The notes beneath the pieces are model-generated. The model was not told the DNA's origin. It did no database searches and saw only the letters and a program-made list of their open reading frames with translations. Shown one piece after another: positions 1 through 10,144 of a stretch of DNA of 24,719 nt; within the stretch, counting starts at the first letter, position 1; every line of letters begins with the position of its first letter. Source of the stretch: Chara braunii (Eukaryota; Streptophyta; Charophyceae; Charales; Characeae). A program made the position numbers and the translations under genes. Where the stretch lies: positions 1,496,584 to 1,521,302 of the forward strand of contig BFEA01000219.1 of the NCBI GenBank assembly GCA_003427395.1. The letters are read 5' to 3'.

Positions 1-3000
1 AAAANAAAANAAANCGGATCTNNTGATCTAGAAAANAAAATTGGTCATCTTTCACNAGATAGTGGAACAGATAATCAGTGGCCGTGGTTGATCTGAGTAT
101 AAACAGGAATAGCAGTTCACCATCTTACGGTAATGGTTCATCCGAATACCAGAGGCAGCAACTGTTCACCTGATTAGGACGATAGCTGATTCGTTTCCCA
201 GGCATAGTACCCGTTCTTCCGTCTCTTTCGTTGCTTTCTCTAGCTGAGTTAGTCTGAACCTCACCTTGTCCTCCGNTAGTGGAGGGNTATTTTTCACANG
301 TGTCGAGTGTAGCTNTNTTTCCCCCCCAGAATGTGGCTATAGCGGAATAGGAGTTTCNGTCCTCANNAGAGCGCCAGAGCCAATCATCACCGAATGACAC
401 CGCACCGGAGTACAGGGGCCCNGTCGGCAANAGTGAGCCAGAACCAATCAAGCAGCGTCGTGGCCGCAGTTTTACTTGCGAAAAGCAGGTCCTGTCCGCA
501 GCAGAAGGGCAGTCGGCGAATGTAGCTCGCTTCCACAGCCAGCGTTCATGTCTGAGCACTGAACCCGGCGCACATCTGCCCGCTAACACTTCCACCTCTT
601 CGTGACCCTCCGCAGACGAAGCTCAACTCTGCCCCTTTACCGAGCGTTGACCAGTCGGATTGGTAGCGCGCTAGGCGCGCCTGACGCGCGCGATAAAGTG
701 CTTCTTCCCTCCCCTTTAACTGTTGCTCCTTGCTCGAACGGCGTACTCTAGATGAGTTGCTGCGAAAGATGCCATGCGCACCTGCTCCTTTAGCGCCCTC
801 AACCGAACCGCCCGAAACTGTCTCTCTAGCCTCCTTCAGAGACAACGTGGCTGGCAACAACAGCGCACACCTGGCACGTCTTCCTCCCGGTGTGTCCTTC
901 CCTCACTGAGCAAGCTTCTCTCGAGTTGTCCCCGCCGCGGCATGCAACCGGCTCTACAAACAGGCACACTCCAGGTAACCATGAGCGGACTGAGTACGCC
1001 TTGCGCGCGTTCCCCCGCTGGCACTAGTCCGAATCCCCGTAACTGCCTTTCCTTGCTGTGTACACCGTGCACGCACTGCGAAGCCCTCCCCCGTTCTTGC
1101 ATGCGTTGGACCCACCGTCCCTGCTTCCAACTCCCTGTGTCCTCTTACCTCACCCGCGGTGTAACTGTCTGCGCTCCGATGTCTCCACCCCGAGCTTGTT
1201 GCGGCTCAAGACTGCGAGACGCTGGGTACACCTGGCATGCCTCCCCCTCAATGCCTGGTCTTCTTCCTAATTCCTCCGTTCTCCGACCCAGTCTCATCTC
1301 GTGGCCCCCAGCTTCCTCTAACCGTCTGGTGTGTTGAGTCCTCCGTGCATTCGGACTGCCGGCCCCGCCTGTATCTCCCTACGATGTGGTCCTGGTACAC
1401 TGGCTCTTTGCTGCTGTAGACTTTGTGCTCGGGCCTACGAGCGCAGACACACGGGTCGATAAGGTAGGAATTCGGTCCGTACCAGCGCTGAAAAACCCAC
1501 GCATCAGAGGTATCGCTCAGGGACACGGTGGGCATAACACCAAATCCGCATTGTCGTCTCAACTTAAGATCCGAGGCGGTCCCTGTGGTGACGTTACCGT
1601 GGTTCCGCAGTTTGCTAGGACCGAACGCCGAATTCGTGTCGACCCAAGCAATCATCCCCAGCAGGGGTACCATGAGTCCCCAGACTCACTGCCTAACCAG
1701 TGACCCAGCATAATCATTCGGCTCTCGCCGTTCCAGATCCGTATCATCAGCCAAATTTATGAATTGGGGACCGCCGCAGAATACTGCTCTCAACCCATCG
1801 CAAGGGCCGTCCATGATCGTATCGGTTTCCCCAATCAGGGAACCGAATGCTGAACCAGTGCCGTAATCGAGCCGAATCAGTACGCCGCAGATCACATCAG
1901 ACCCCCGCAGTACCAATGTCAAGAATGTCCACCCTGATATCTGGCTAGCTTTGCCATTGCATACCAGTTCCGTGCCTGGAATAATATACCGGGGAAGTCC
2001 CGGACCTGATATTAGGTCACGTAGGCGACACCGAAGCTGAAATAAATGGCCGTAGCGGCCCCGGAGGTAGAGATAAACCTCCATAGTCGTCCCGAACCCG
2101 AAATAAATGGCCATAACCCGCCCCGGGTTTGAAATAGGCGACTAAAATGGTCCCAAACCTGCCAATAAATCGCACTGATGTTTCCGTAGCCTTAATAAAC
2201 TGCCGTAGCGGTTCCTTATCTAAAAATATACCACGACGAAGGCCCAAACCAGAAATAAAGTTCCCCGATGCCGCCGAACATGTAATATCCTGCTGAGGTT
2301 GCTCCGAACCTGATATTGAGCCGTGCCGATGTATCAGAACCAGAAAATAATCCACCATTGTAGTCGTAGTGGCTCCAAGCCTGATCACCCTGGTGCCAAG
2401 CCCATACCGAACTAGACATACGCAGGATACCGTAGAATGTACCTAGTCCGTAATAATACCGATTCTCTCCGAGCCACGCATCCGTACCAAGCCAAATACC
2501 AAACTGTCAGCCCAAGGTAGCACCACCCCATGCTGTCCATGCGACACCCGCTCTCAAAGCATCCTAACTGCGGTATTGTTAGCAATCATGCAAACCAGGG
2601 AATGTGGCGTAGGGATTCTCGACCATCGATAGAAGTGTAAACTGTTTGAATCCAGAGAAAATGATCAATTCGGGGTTAGAGCTGATGGCGGCAGATCGGG
2701 GTGAAAATAGGCCAATCTCCCAATAGTCATGGGGTTCTCGTCCCTCTCATCATTTTTAATCATTCTTCGTTTTCCTTAATTCTATTGTCGGAAATAGTAA
2801 ATTACCTGTAAATTCCCCAAAATTAAATTCCGAGAAAGTTTAAATAAATGACCAAATTTCTTTTGTTTCTTTTCTCTTTTACCATTTTTAATATTTTTCT
2901 ATGTTTTTAATTTCATTGCCGAGAACATAGAATAACAAGGGTATTCCCCCTAGAATTAAATGCCGTGATAAATAAAGAAATTAAGGGATATTATGTTTTT

Positions 3001-3397
3001 CTCTTCTCCCCTACTGGTCTTAATCCCTTTTTCCGATCTTTAATTACGGCACTAAAACAACAAAATTTGAGGCCTCATTTCGGCCCCGGACGTATGCCGC
3101 AAAAATGTTGCGGCGGGGCCAGTTCCCGCGATGCCTCTCCACGGCAGGCCAATCTGGGTCTAACCCTCTGAACGACCGGAAATGACGGTCCCTAGATACG
3201 CCGGGTGCGCCCACCCATCTCGCTATCTTTGAGGGTTAGTCGTAAGGTTCAGTGTGCCCAGAATCAGGGGTACCCTGAGTTCCCTTAATTTCTGCTGCCC
3301 GGTCAAACCAGAGTACCGTCAAAACACGGACTTGCNCTTGAGCCTAAGTCCCAAAACTGCAGATTTCAGGCGGCGCACTGCTTGTGGCCGCCTGACA
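1..3397 (-). repeat. 3' LTR (partial; outer end beyond the window)
   Basis: This copy aligns with 16471-19876 from base 1 (offset 16470) to CCTGACA at 3397 (offset 16479). It contains single Ns at about 20 positions in the first 435 bases and at 3337, each facing a normal base in the other copy. Relative to the 5' LTR it has an extra 13 bases after 2037 and lacks roughly 22 bases present near 18823-18845, both within the 30-base repeat array. The gag-pol reading frame ends only 50 bases from its inner edge. Confidence 0.93.
1980..2350 (-). repeat. Degenerate 30-base tandem repeat inside the 3' LTR
   Basis: A core resembling AACC-x-GAAATAAA (plus strand) recurs at about 2040, 2071, 2101, 2131, 2163, 2192, 2222, 2252, 2282, 2311 and 2342, a spacing of 29 to 32 bases. 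The 30-base period keeps frame, so minus-strand reading frames show ten-residue units of the form hydrophobic-Tyr/Phe-x-x-Phe-Gly. Units have diverged strongly. In this copy indels split the array between frames. Beyond about 2350 the spacing becomes irregular. Confidence 0.85.
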
Positions 3398-3447
3398 GTT
3401 AGCCCGGACCACTTCTCGACGCCCCCGTCGAGCCTTAACCACTTTCG
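3398..3447 (-). other. Spacer before the 3' LTR where the polypurine tract should be
   Basis: On the minus strand these 50 bases contain purine-rich pieces (GACGGGGGCG and GAGAAGTGG) broken by pyrimidines. The last 12 bases before the LTR (GGTCCGGGCTAAC region) are not a polypurine tract. A typical plus-strand primer is therefore not visible; it may be degraded or non-canonical. Confidence 0.45.
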
Positions 3448-5010
3448 TCAGACGAAGCGGACGAGCTCCAGGGTGATTGCCCGTAAGGGACGCCCACGTC
3501 GGCGTTCAATTGTCTTATGTTTCAGTCTGTTTTGAGTTCTAGGGCTAAGTAGATGTTTTTTTACTTTCCTTCTCTGCCAGGTTCTCGGCCTTAGTAGGAT
3601 CCTCTTTCTCTTCTGTCGTTGGGCCGAGAAGGGTGCCGTCCCGCCAGTTTGTCTAATGCGGACTCTCCGTCTAGCCCTCCTGAGCACGAATAACCACTTC
3701 TTCTCTCTCTCTAATGCCAACCCTTTGACGTTTCTTCTCTCCACTCTTTTTCTCTTCTTGGAACTTTCCCCTGCCTCGAATCGTCTCAAGGGGGCTCCAT
3801 CCTCCATTTTGGCTTTTGCTCTCCCTTTCGGGCTTGTCATTGATAAGGTGGGTGCAGGCCTGGGTCTAAACAGCTTTAGCCTAGCACTCGCCACTGGGTC
3901 CTTCCACTTGGATCCGTCCAATTCTGCTATCATATATGCTACCCAGTCGAGTGCCTCAACCACTCTGTAAGGTCCCATCCATCTTTTGGCGAGTTTTCCG
4001 GTCCAGGTTCTTTCTAGCGCTGCGTCGTAGAGAAGGACCATATCTCCTACGCTCACCCTCTCTTTCCTGATTCTCACGTTCTTATCCCATCTCTCTTTAC
4101 CTTTGTCCCTTTCCACTGCCAGACGATCTGCCGTTGTCATAAGGTTATCTTCCGAACCGTAGGCTATCTGTCTTGTTCGGGCAGCTATGAGTTCCTCTCT
4201 GGACATCGTCTCCGCCCAGTCGACGGTTGTCCAGCTGTCGACATGAAGCTCTATGGGGAGCGGACAATGCCGCCCAAACCACATGATGTACAGTGGGTAT
4301 CCGGTACTAGCCCGGACCGTAACGTTGTCCACCCATATTGCGTATCGAAAATATCGTGGTCAATCACTGTCCTTACCCTTGCACCACTTAGACAGTGACG
4401 CTATCAGAGTCTGGTGGCCCCTCTCTACTGGGGAGTTCGACTGTGGGTGATAGGCGGTGGCTATCGAAACTCTCGCCCCGGCTCTCTTGAACACACTCTG
4501 AACCTCGTCAGCTAGAAACTCCGCCTCTCTGTCCATCACTATCTTGCTGACACAAGCATACCTTGATAAGTACTCCAGGACGAAGTTCTTCACTTCCTTT
4601 GCCGTCTTACTCCTGATAGGTCTACCGTCCACGAACCCAGTGAAATCGTCTCGTATGTTCACGACGTAGTTCATATTGCCTACCCCTTTCGGCATCTTCA
4701 CCAGATCGATGTGTACCTTCTCTCCTGGTCTGGTGGGATAGGATGGATGGAGAGGCTCTTTGTATTTCACAAGAGCTCTCTTCTGACATTCCTCGTAGGT
4801 CATATAGTACCTCTCGATGTCCTTATACTGTCCTTCCCACCAGTACAACCTGCGTACCTTTTCGTAGGTTCCTTTGACTCCCCTGTGTCCTCTGACTACC
4901 CCATCGTGAAGCTCCGCAACTACCGTCTGTCTCTCCTCAGGGTCACAGACTACCCGTAAGGGCATCCCTGAACCGACCGGCCTTTGAAATAGATCACCGA
5001 CTCTAAGGCA
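3448..5010 (-). pseudogene. pol (INT): Integrase with GPY motif and long basic tail
   Basis: Residues counted from the ATG at 5631. The zinc-binding domain keeps H242, H249 and C282, but the first Cys is Tyr279 (MTYEECQK, where CxxC is expected). The catalytic core has D309 (VHIDLVKMP), D367 (VMDREAEF) and E403 (HPQSNSPVERGH), a D-35-E spacing. TGA 4362-4360 interrupts the frame just before DNVTVRASTGYPLYIMWF. The C-terminal domain contains the GPY motif (RWMGPYRVVEAL). The last 100 residues are Lys/Arg-rich with no chromodomain recognised. The frame ends in TGA 3450-3448, 50 bases from the 3' LTR. Integrase would insert the cDNA; this copy is dead. Confidence 0.9.
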
Positions 5011-5099
5011 GTACTGCGCTGCTTGTCTCCGGATATCTGATTCTTGACTCTCCTCCCCTGACAAATGTAGCCCGATCGTTCGGTATTTGCCCTCGTAAA

Positions 5100-5730
5100 G
5101 GTTAACCAGAAATCGTTCGGCGCGTCTCGGCTCCGACATTGTCAAGGCACCAACTACTATCGGGCGCTCGGCCTCAAGAGGGATGCGCGGAAGCCCATCT
5201 GCCATGGCATTTTTAGTGCCAGATATCCTCTCAACTGTGTAATCATAAAGCCAAATCCGTATTAACCATCGAGCGATGGTCGGGTCCGTCAGACTAAAGT
5301 CCTTCTGGAGGACAGAGGCAACCGCGGTGGGATCTACTCTCAAGATGAACCGTCGCCCATAGATATAGTGTCTGAACGTGTCTAGACACCGCAGAATAGC
5401 TAATACTTCCTTCTTGAATTGACTGTAGTTACGCTCAACCGTATTAAGTGTTCTACTCTCAAATCTTAACGGTCTTTCCTTCCCTCCAACGTCCTTCTGA
5501 GACAACAATCCACCTACTGAACAAGGTCCAACATCTGTGGATACTATGAAGGGTCTCCCAGCCTCATCATCAAAGAATGGCACGCCCAATACGCGTCCTC
5601 CCTCCTCAAATTCGTCTTTAAGTTCTTGCATAGCGAGTTCCTACGAGGAATCCCAGTAAAATTTCTCAGTCTTTCGAAGGAGTAACCTCAATGGCTCAGC
5701 CTTCTCCGCATACCCTCGTATGAATATACG
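5100..5730 (-). pseudogene. pol (RH): RNase H domain of pol
   Basis: After the RT connection (with TAG 5643-5641) the frame from ATG 5631 shows a Ty3-type RNase H. Residues counted from that ATG: VSTDVGPCSVGGLLSQ carries the first catalytic Asp (33), FESRTLNTVERNYSQFKKEVLAI the Glu (75), LRVDP the third Asp (100, where gypsy elements usually have TDH) and KNAMADGLPRI the last Asp (145). It would remove the RNA strand during reverse transcription. The following linker (about 150-240) leads without interruption into integrase. Confidence 0.9.
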
Positions 5731-6845
5731 TCAGTAACCGACCACTCCCAGAAACTGCCGGACCTCGGTTAGACTATGTAACGGTGACGACCAGTTCAGG
5801 AGTTTGTCTAGCTTCGCCGGATCTGCTCGGCGTCCTCTCGAGTCACAGATAAAACCCAAGATCCTAATAGTCAAGACGGCCCATCGGCTCTTTGTTCCGC
5901 TGACCGTTAAATTCGCATCGTCCAACTGCTCAAGTACCGCACAAATATCTGTTAGGTGCTGCTCGACGAATCTTCTAACTCCTGGTACAACCTCTGTCTC
6001 GTCCTTGTTTACTGACCCTTTTATAGGAAAGTCATCCAGAAAAACTTCAATCTTATCAGGGATGAAGTCCTTGAGGATGGCTACCATGGCTCTCTGGAAA
6101 ACGGCTACCCCATTAGTCCAACCCATCGGGACAACCATCATCTGTATCAGTCCCAATGGCGTATGCATAGCTGTGAGGTGCCTGTCCCTAGGATCAAGCC
6201 GTACCTCATCATAGCCTGAGAACAGATCACAGACCGAATAAATCGACCTGCCTGCGGCGCCTTCGACCAGTAAATCGGCGTGTGGCACGGAGCCCACGTC
6301 TCATATCGTCACCTCGTTGACCTTCTGAAGGTCCTGGATCCATCGGATCTTGCCATTCGGCTTTCGTAGAAAGAACCATCGATTAGCATAGGCGCTATCA
6401 GACGGCTCCACAACATGGGAAACCATCTTTTCTTTTAGGAAAGCGATAACTTCTTCCTTCTCCTTCTGGGCGTATTTCCATCCTGCGTCATTCCAAGGAA
6501 TATGTGGAATTGTATAAATCCTTGCTGGCTTTGCGCATCGAGGGTCAACCCTACCGCGCCCCGCGTCGCTGAAGGCTATAGCCTTATCACACGTCTTTAT
6601 GATCTCTATCACACGTTCTCGCTCCTGTGGGGTCAGATTTCCATCTCCGATGTCCATCCCTGCTATTCTCTCTTCCGTTAGGCGTTGCGACTCCTTTTTC
6701 TTTCTTTCTTTGATTTCCTTTGCAATCTCTTCTTCCGATATCCCTTCCAGTGCAGATCGCTCGCGGCCCACCGCCGCTGGCTTAACTTTTTGAGCTACTT
6801 GCTTGTGTCGCTTGGGTAGCCCCCCATAGGGGGCCGTGCCCTTAA
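5731..6845 (-). pseudogene. pol (RT): Reverse transcriptase domain of pol, two nonsense codons
   Basis: The frame re-entered after the A8 run encodes the RT fingers (RWFFLRKPNGKIRWIQDLQKVN), is stopped by TGA 6303-6301, and continues in the same frame with the palm: DLFSGYDEV (first catalytic Asp), the MVVPMGWTNGVAVFQRAM segment and the FLDDF box, where FLDD replaces the common YxDD. The thumb/connection start FLGVVGY is cut by TGA 5733-5731. All three catalytic aspartates are present. The enzyme would copy element RNA into DNA, primed by tRNA-Asp at the primer binding site. Domain order and residues are Ty3/gypsy. Confidence 0.92.
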
Positions 6846-7781
6846 AAAAAACACAGATACCACACCGCCAAATTCCTCATCTGTCTCCTTTGGGTACGAG
6901 TTGCCATCCACTACCAGCTGACTCTCTAAATCTTCCACTTCCACGATCCGACCTTCTTCCTCTGTGAGTAGTGGTCCATACTTCTTCTCGCGAAATCGCA
7001 CCGTGAGGCCGGAGATAGGTAATGACCTAATCTGATCACTGGGTATTGCGCCCACGGCGAAAGCTGCTCTGTTCCTCGGGTCCCGAGGCTCCACTGTCTC
7101 AATCATAACCCGCGTCCCATCTAGCTTCTTAATGGACAATGTGTGGCTCCCATCCGGTCGCTCTATCGTCACCGCATGCACGTGGCTCAACCACGTTCGT
7201 CCCAAGAGCAGATCAGAGCTGCAGTTCTTGACTGCAAGGACAGGCAGGGTCACTCGTACCCCTTGGACCTCTATGGCTGCCTTGTGACAAACCCCAGTGA
7301 TCTGTTGTTTTCTCCCATCAGCGGTCTCAATCTGGAATAGGTAGGACCTATCGAGGCTCAGTCCAACCTGCACTGCCAGATCCTTGTCTATAATGATAGC
7401 CTCACTGCCGTTATCGATAACGACATCCAGTACCGCTCCGTCATTTATGATCGCCTCCACGGCCCCACTACCAAGTATGTAAAACTTGTCTGGAGGCACA
7501 TCTTCCATCCCATCAAGAAGGACTGTCGCCATGCGATCCGCTCTGGCAGTCACCCCCGTTACTGCTATTGTAGGAGCTTCCGCCTTAGGGCCCCCCTGAG
7601 CCTCCTCCGATAGAGGTATGCGAGTCTTCTGCATGATCATCTGTAACTCATCGCGAGCCGGCTTCGATGCCGCCAGGTACTCCAGAATAGAGCACTGCAT
7701 GGGCTGTCGAAGGGTCCGTCTCCGTGGCTCGACCGTGTCAATCTCATCCAGCGAACTCTTCATCAAGAACTTCTTCACTCC
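6795..7781 (-). pseudogene. pol (PR): Aspartic protease region of pol, altered active site
   Basis: This 327-codon frame continues the gag frame directly after TGA 7784-7782. Counting from the GTG at 7778, the retropepsin motif is VVIDNGSEAIIID (residues 119-131): the catalytic Asp is at 122, but the usual DTG or DSG has become DNG. The second conserved protease motif is LLLGRTWL (190-197). The frame then drifts out of phase at an A8 run (6845-6852) and meets TAG at 6797-6795; the true frame continues on the other side as GLPKRHKQVAQKV. The protease would cut the Gag-Pol polyprotein. Asn in the DTG position would probably weaken it. Confidence 0.85.
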
Positions 7782-8120
7782 TCACTTTCGCGGCGAAAGA
7801 ATAACCTCCTCTCCATCGATCTGTTGTCCGTTCTTTTCTGCCATCACAGAATCAGTGTCAGTTTTCCTCGATGTAGAGCCTCTCGCTGACTTGGTAGCTG
7901 CCACCCTTATGGGTGTAGTTGCCATATCTCCTTCGAAAGTTATCTTGATGCTCTGGCTCCTCACCAGCGCCTTCCTTTTACTCGGCTTTACTCTCCTCGC
8001 TTCTACATTATCCTTCATCGAAGGGAACATTGATACGTCTCCCAGATCATCCGCCCACTTGACGTACTTGCGGTCGTCAAGCACGACAAGCTCCTCATCT
8101 ATTGCCCGTTTGAGGTCCGG

Positions 8121-8162
8121 GCAATCTCTCTTGATATGATCATCCCCTCTACAATAGACGCA
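8121..8162 (-). other. CCHC zinc knuckle of the gag nucleocapsid
   Basis: The gag frame reads CVYCRGDDHIKRDC, an exact CX2CX4HX4C retroviral-type zinc knuckle. All four metal ligands are kept. It follows a Pro/Ser-rich linker and precedes a Lys/Asp-rich region leading to protease. Confidence 0.92.
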
Positions 8163-8289
8163 AGAGTTGCTGGGGGTGGGTGGCCTGTCGTCCGTGCCTC
8201 TGGAGGTCGAACCTCTCGCTGCTCTGGGGTCTGGGGACTTCGGATACGGATCAGACGACGCGCCGTATCCCCCTCTCTCATTCCTGCCC

Positions 8290-8625
8290 CGCGAATCATT
8301 GCGGCGGTCTCCGTGTTCGTATTGCTCACGTGAATCATCACGTCGTTCTCCTCGGTCGTATCGCCCGCGTGAATCATTACGTCGGTCCCCTCGGTCGTAC
8401 CGTCCGCGTGAATCATCACGTCGGTCTCCTTGGTCGTATCGCCCGCGTGAATCATCGGGTCGATCTCCTCTCTCATATCCGCCACCTCCGTATCCATCTC
8501 GATCCGTCCTCTCATATCTGTCGTCTCTATGTCCATCTCGGTCCGATCTCTCATATCTGTCGTCCCTATGTCCATCTCGGTTTGATCTCGCATATGTACC
8601 ATCCCTGTATCCGTCTCGCCGACCT
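8290..8625 (-). repeat. 39-base tandem repeats encoding Arg-rich 13-residue units in gag
   Basis: Two sub-arrays of 39-base units lie side by side. On the gag frame one reads like GDRRDDSRGRYDR (about 8300-8465) and the other like DRDGHRDDRYERS (about 8465-8620), with four or five units each. The basic, RNA-binding-like composition next to the zinc knuckle suits a nucleocapsid extension. Other frames across it are periodic artefacts of the repeat. Confidence 0.85.
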
Positions 8626-10060
8626 TGATCCGACTCCCACCGGCCTCGAGAATCGCCTACCCCGTCAGGCTCATAGCGAGGGTTACGCGAGTAGTCATCC
8701 AGTCTCCTAGCACGCCCATACGTCTCGCGAGTCCTGCGGTCCCGGTCTATCTCATCATCCCTACGTCGTTATGGCTCATCGCCTCTCTCCCTTTCCCTCG
8801 CACGATAATCAGTCAGCGTTCGAGGATTTCTATCCTCGACACTCCTCCAGGAATCAATGTTCCTCCGGTCCCAGCGACGTGAATAGGGTCCTCCGGGCTT
8901 GTCCCGGTGTGTCGTGGCTCCTATGGTGGTTATAATCTCTGTAACCTGTCCTGTCAATCCCTTTACCATATCCCTTATCTCCTTCACTTCCTCGACGACG
9001 GTTTCATTTTTCTCCGACCAGGGATAGTCCTTGAAATCAGGACATCTATCAGTGGCATACTCCTTGTAGAGAGAGAAGTCACGTCTCCTCATCCCTCTCC
9101 ACACCAAGTCCTTGTAGTCGTCTGCCTCAGCCTTTATTGCGAGCTTTAGGACTTCTGGGAAGTCAAGCTTGTCGCACGGAAGATCTCTAAGTATACTCTT
9201 TTGCCTACCTTTGGACAGGTGTCCGATGAAGATAGTACAACACTCAACCTATGAGATCTTCCCCTTCTTCATCAGCACGTCGGAGATCTTCTGGAAACGC
9301 ATCCCAAATGCCCGTACGCTCTCATCTTCATCTTGAGTCATTGTCCTAAGGTCCTTGATAGAGTACTTGTTATCCTCCAATTTGTAAAGCTCAGCGAGGT
9401 TCTTCTTGTACGTAGTCCATTTCCCATCCTTCGGTTGAGCTTCCTTAACTTCCTTACCGAGACTTGGGTCCACATTAAATAGGAAGTTCTCTATAATCTC
9501 TTCCTCCGACCACTGACTCCGGCTGGCGTGAAGCTCCCACTTCTCCAGATATTCAATGATGCCATAACCCCTGAAAGTAGGAGGCTCTGAGGCCTTGTGC
9601 GTAATAATATATCGATCCTTGCTCTCGTAAGGGAGCGGGTTTGGGGGTCAAAGACACGTCGCAGCGGTGCTCTATCTCTATCTATGTCCCTCCAATAGGA
9701 ATCCCTTGAACTGTCTTGCCAGTCGTCCCTGTGCCTATCCGCGATGGTTTCCCTCCGCTCATACTCGGGGGAGCGTTGTCTCATTGCTTCTCTTCGGCCA
9801 CTCGAGGTTTCTGTTTTTAGAGCCTCCTGCGACTCTGTCTCGACAGGCTCGCCCATTACGTCGGGCTCTCCGTCGTTGGTTTGGTCAGCCCATCTCAGCG
9901 GTGCTTCCCGCCTAATTCGTTCCTTCAGATCCCTCAGAGCTCGGTCGGGCGATGTCCTGTACTCCTTCCCTACTTCACCCCTGGTTGGTTGTGGCCCCAT
10001 TGCGTCTGGTTCCATAGGCCACCTGAAGACGCAGTTAGGCACTCTCGCCGGGTGTTACAG

Positions 10061-10135
10061 CCCGGACCTATGACAGTTGCTGCTTCTCGGACCTGTGACA
10101 GAACTCGCAGCCCGGACCAGTTTCCCTGTCACTGT
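10061..10135. repeat. Three degenerate 25-base units upstream of gag
   Basis: CCCGGACC or CTCGGACC starts units at 10061, 10086 and 10111, exactly 25 bases apart. The first two are alike (CGGACCT-TGACAG) and the third is diverged. A similar GTTAGCCCGGACCACTT lies just inside the 3' LTR at 3398-3414. Confidence 0.6.
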
Positions 10136-10144
10136 TCACGCTCG

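Larger units (their letters stand above)
7782..10015 (-). pseudogene. gag: gag (capsid, Arg-rich repeats, CCHC zinc knuckle), disrupted
   Basis: The start is the first ATG of the frame (10015-10013). The N-terminal part is charged. A frameshift near the G5 run at 9643-9647 moves the frame. After it comes a capsid-like segment (FRGYGIIEYLEKWELHASR and QWSEEEIIENFL) typical of the start of gypsy capsid domains. TAG at 9251-9249 and TAA at 8771-8769 interrupt the same frame, which then encodes an Arg/Asp-rich 13-residue repeat (8290-8625) and a CX2CX4HX4C zinc knuckle (8162-8121). A Lys-rich linker leads to TGA at 7784-7782, beyond which protease continues in the same frame, so gag and pol were probably one polyprotein. 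Gag would form the particle and bind element RNA. This copy cannot make it intact. Confidence 0.85.

Noticed and set aside
125-1703. Several open frames in both strands of the LTR, repeated at 16757-18142
   Set aside because: They occur in overlapping frames on both strands, are broken differently in the two LTR copies and show no domain. Not supported as genes.
3656-3970. Plus-strand frame opposite the integrase tail
   Set aside because: Antisense shadow of the Lys/Arg-rich C-terminus of pol.
8099-8602. Minus-strand frame with MIHAGDTTE-type repeats
   Set aside because: It is an out-of-phase reading of the same gag repeat; the frame with the zinc knuckle is the real one.
8167-8710. Plus-strand frames rich in Ser, Arg and Pro
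   Set aside because: They are antisense shadows of the 39-base gag repeat; periodic DNA keeps all frames open.
10046-10062. TGTAACACCCGG-like sequence (minus strand), typical of some plant LTR ends
   Set aside because: No second copy or paired LTR edge is visible, so a nested or older LTR is not supported.
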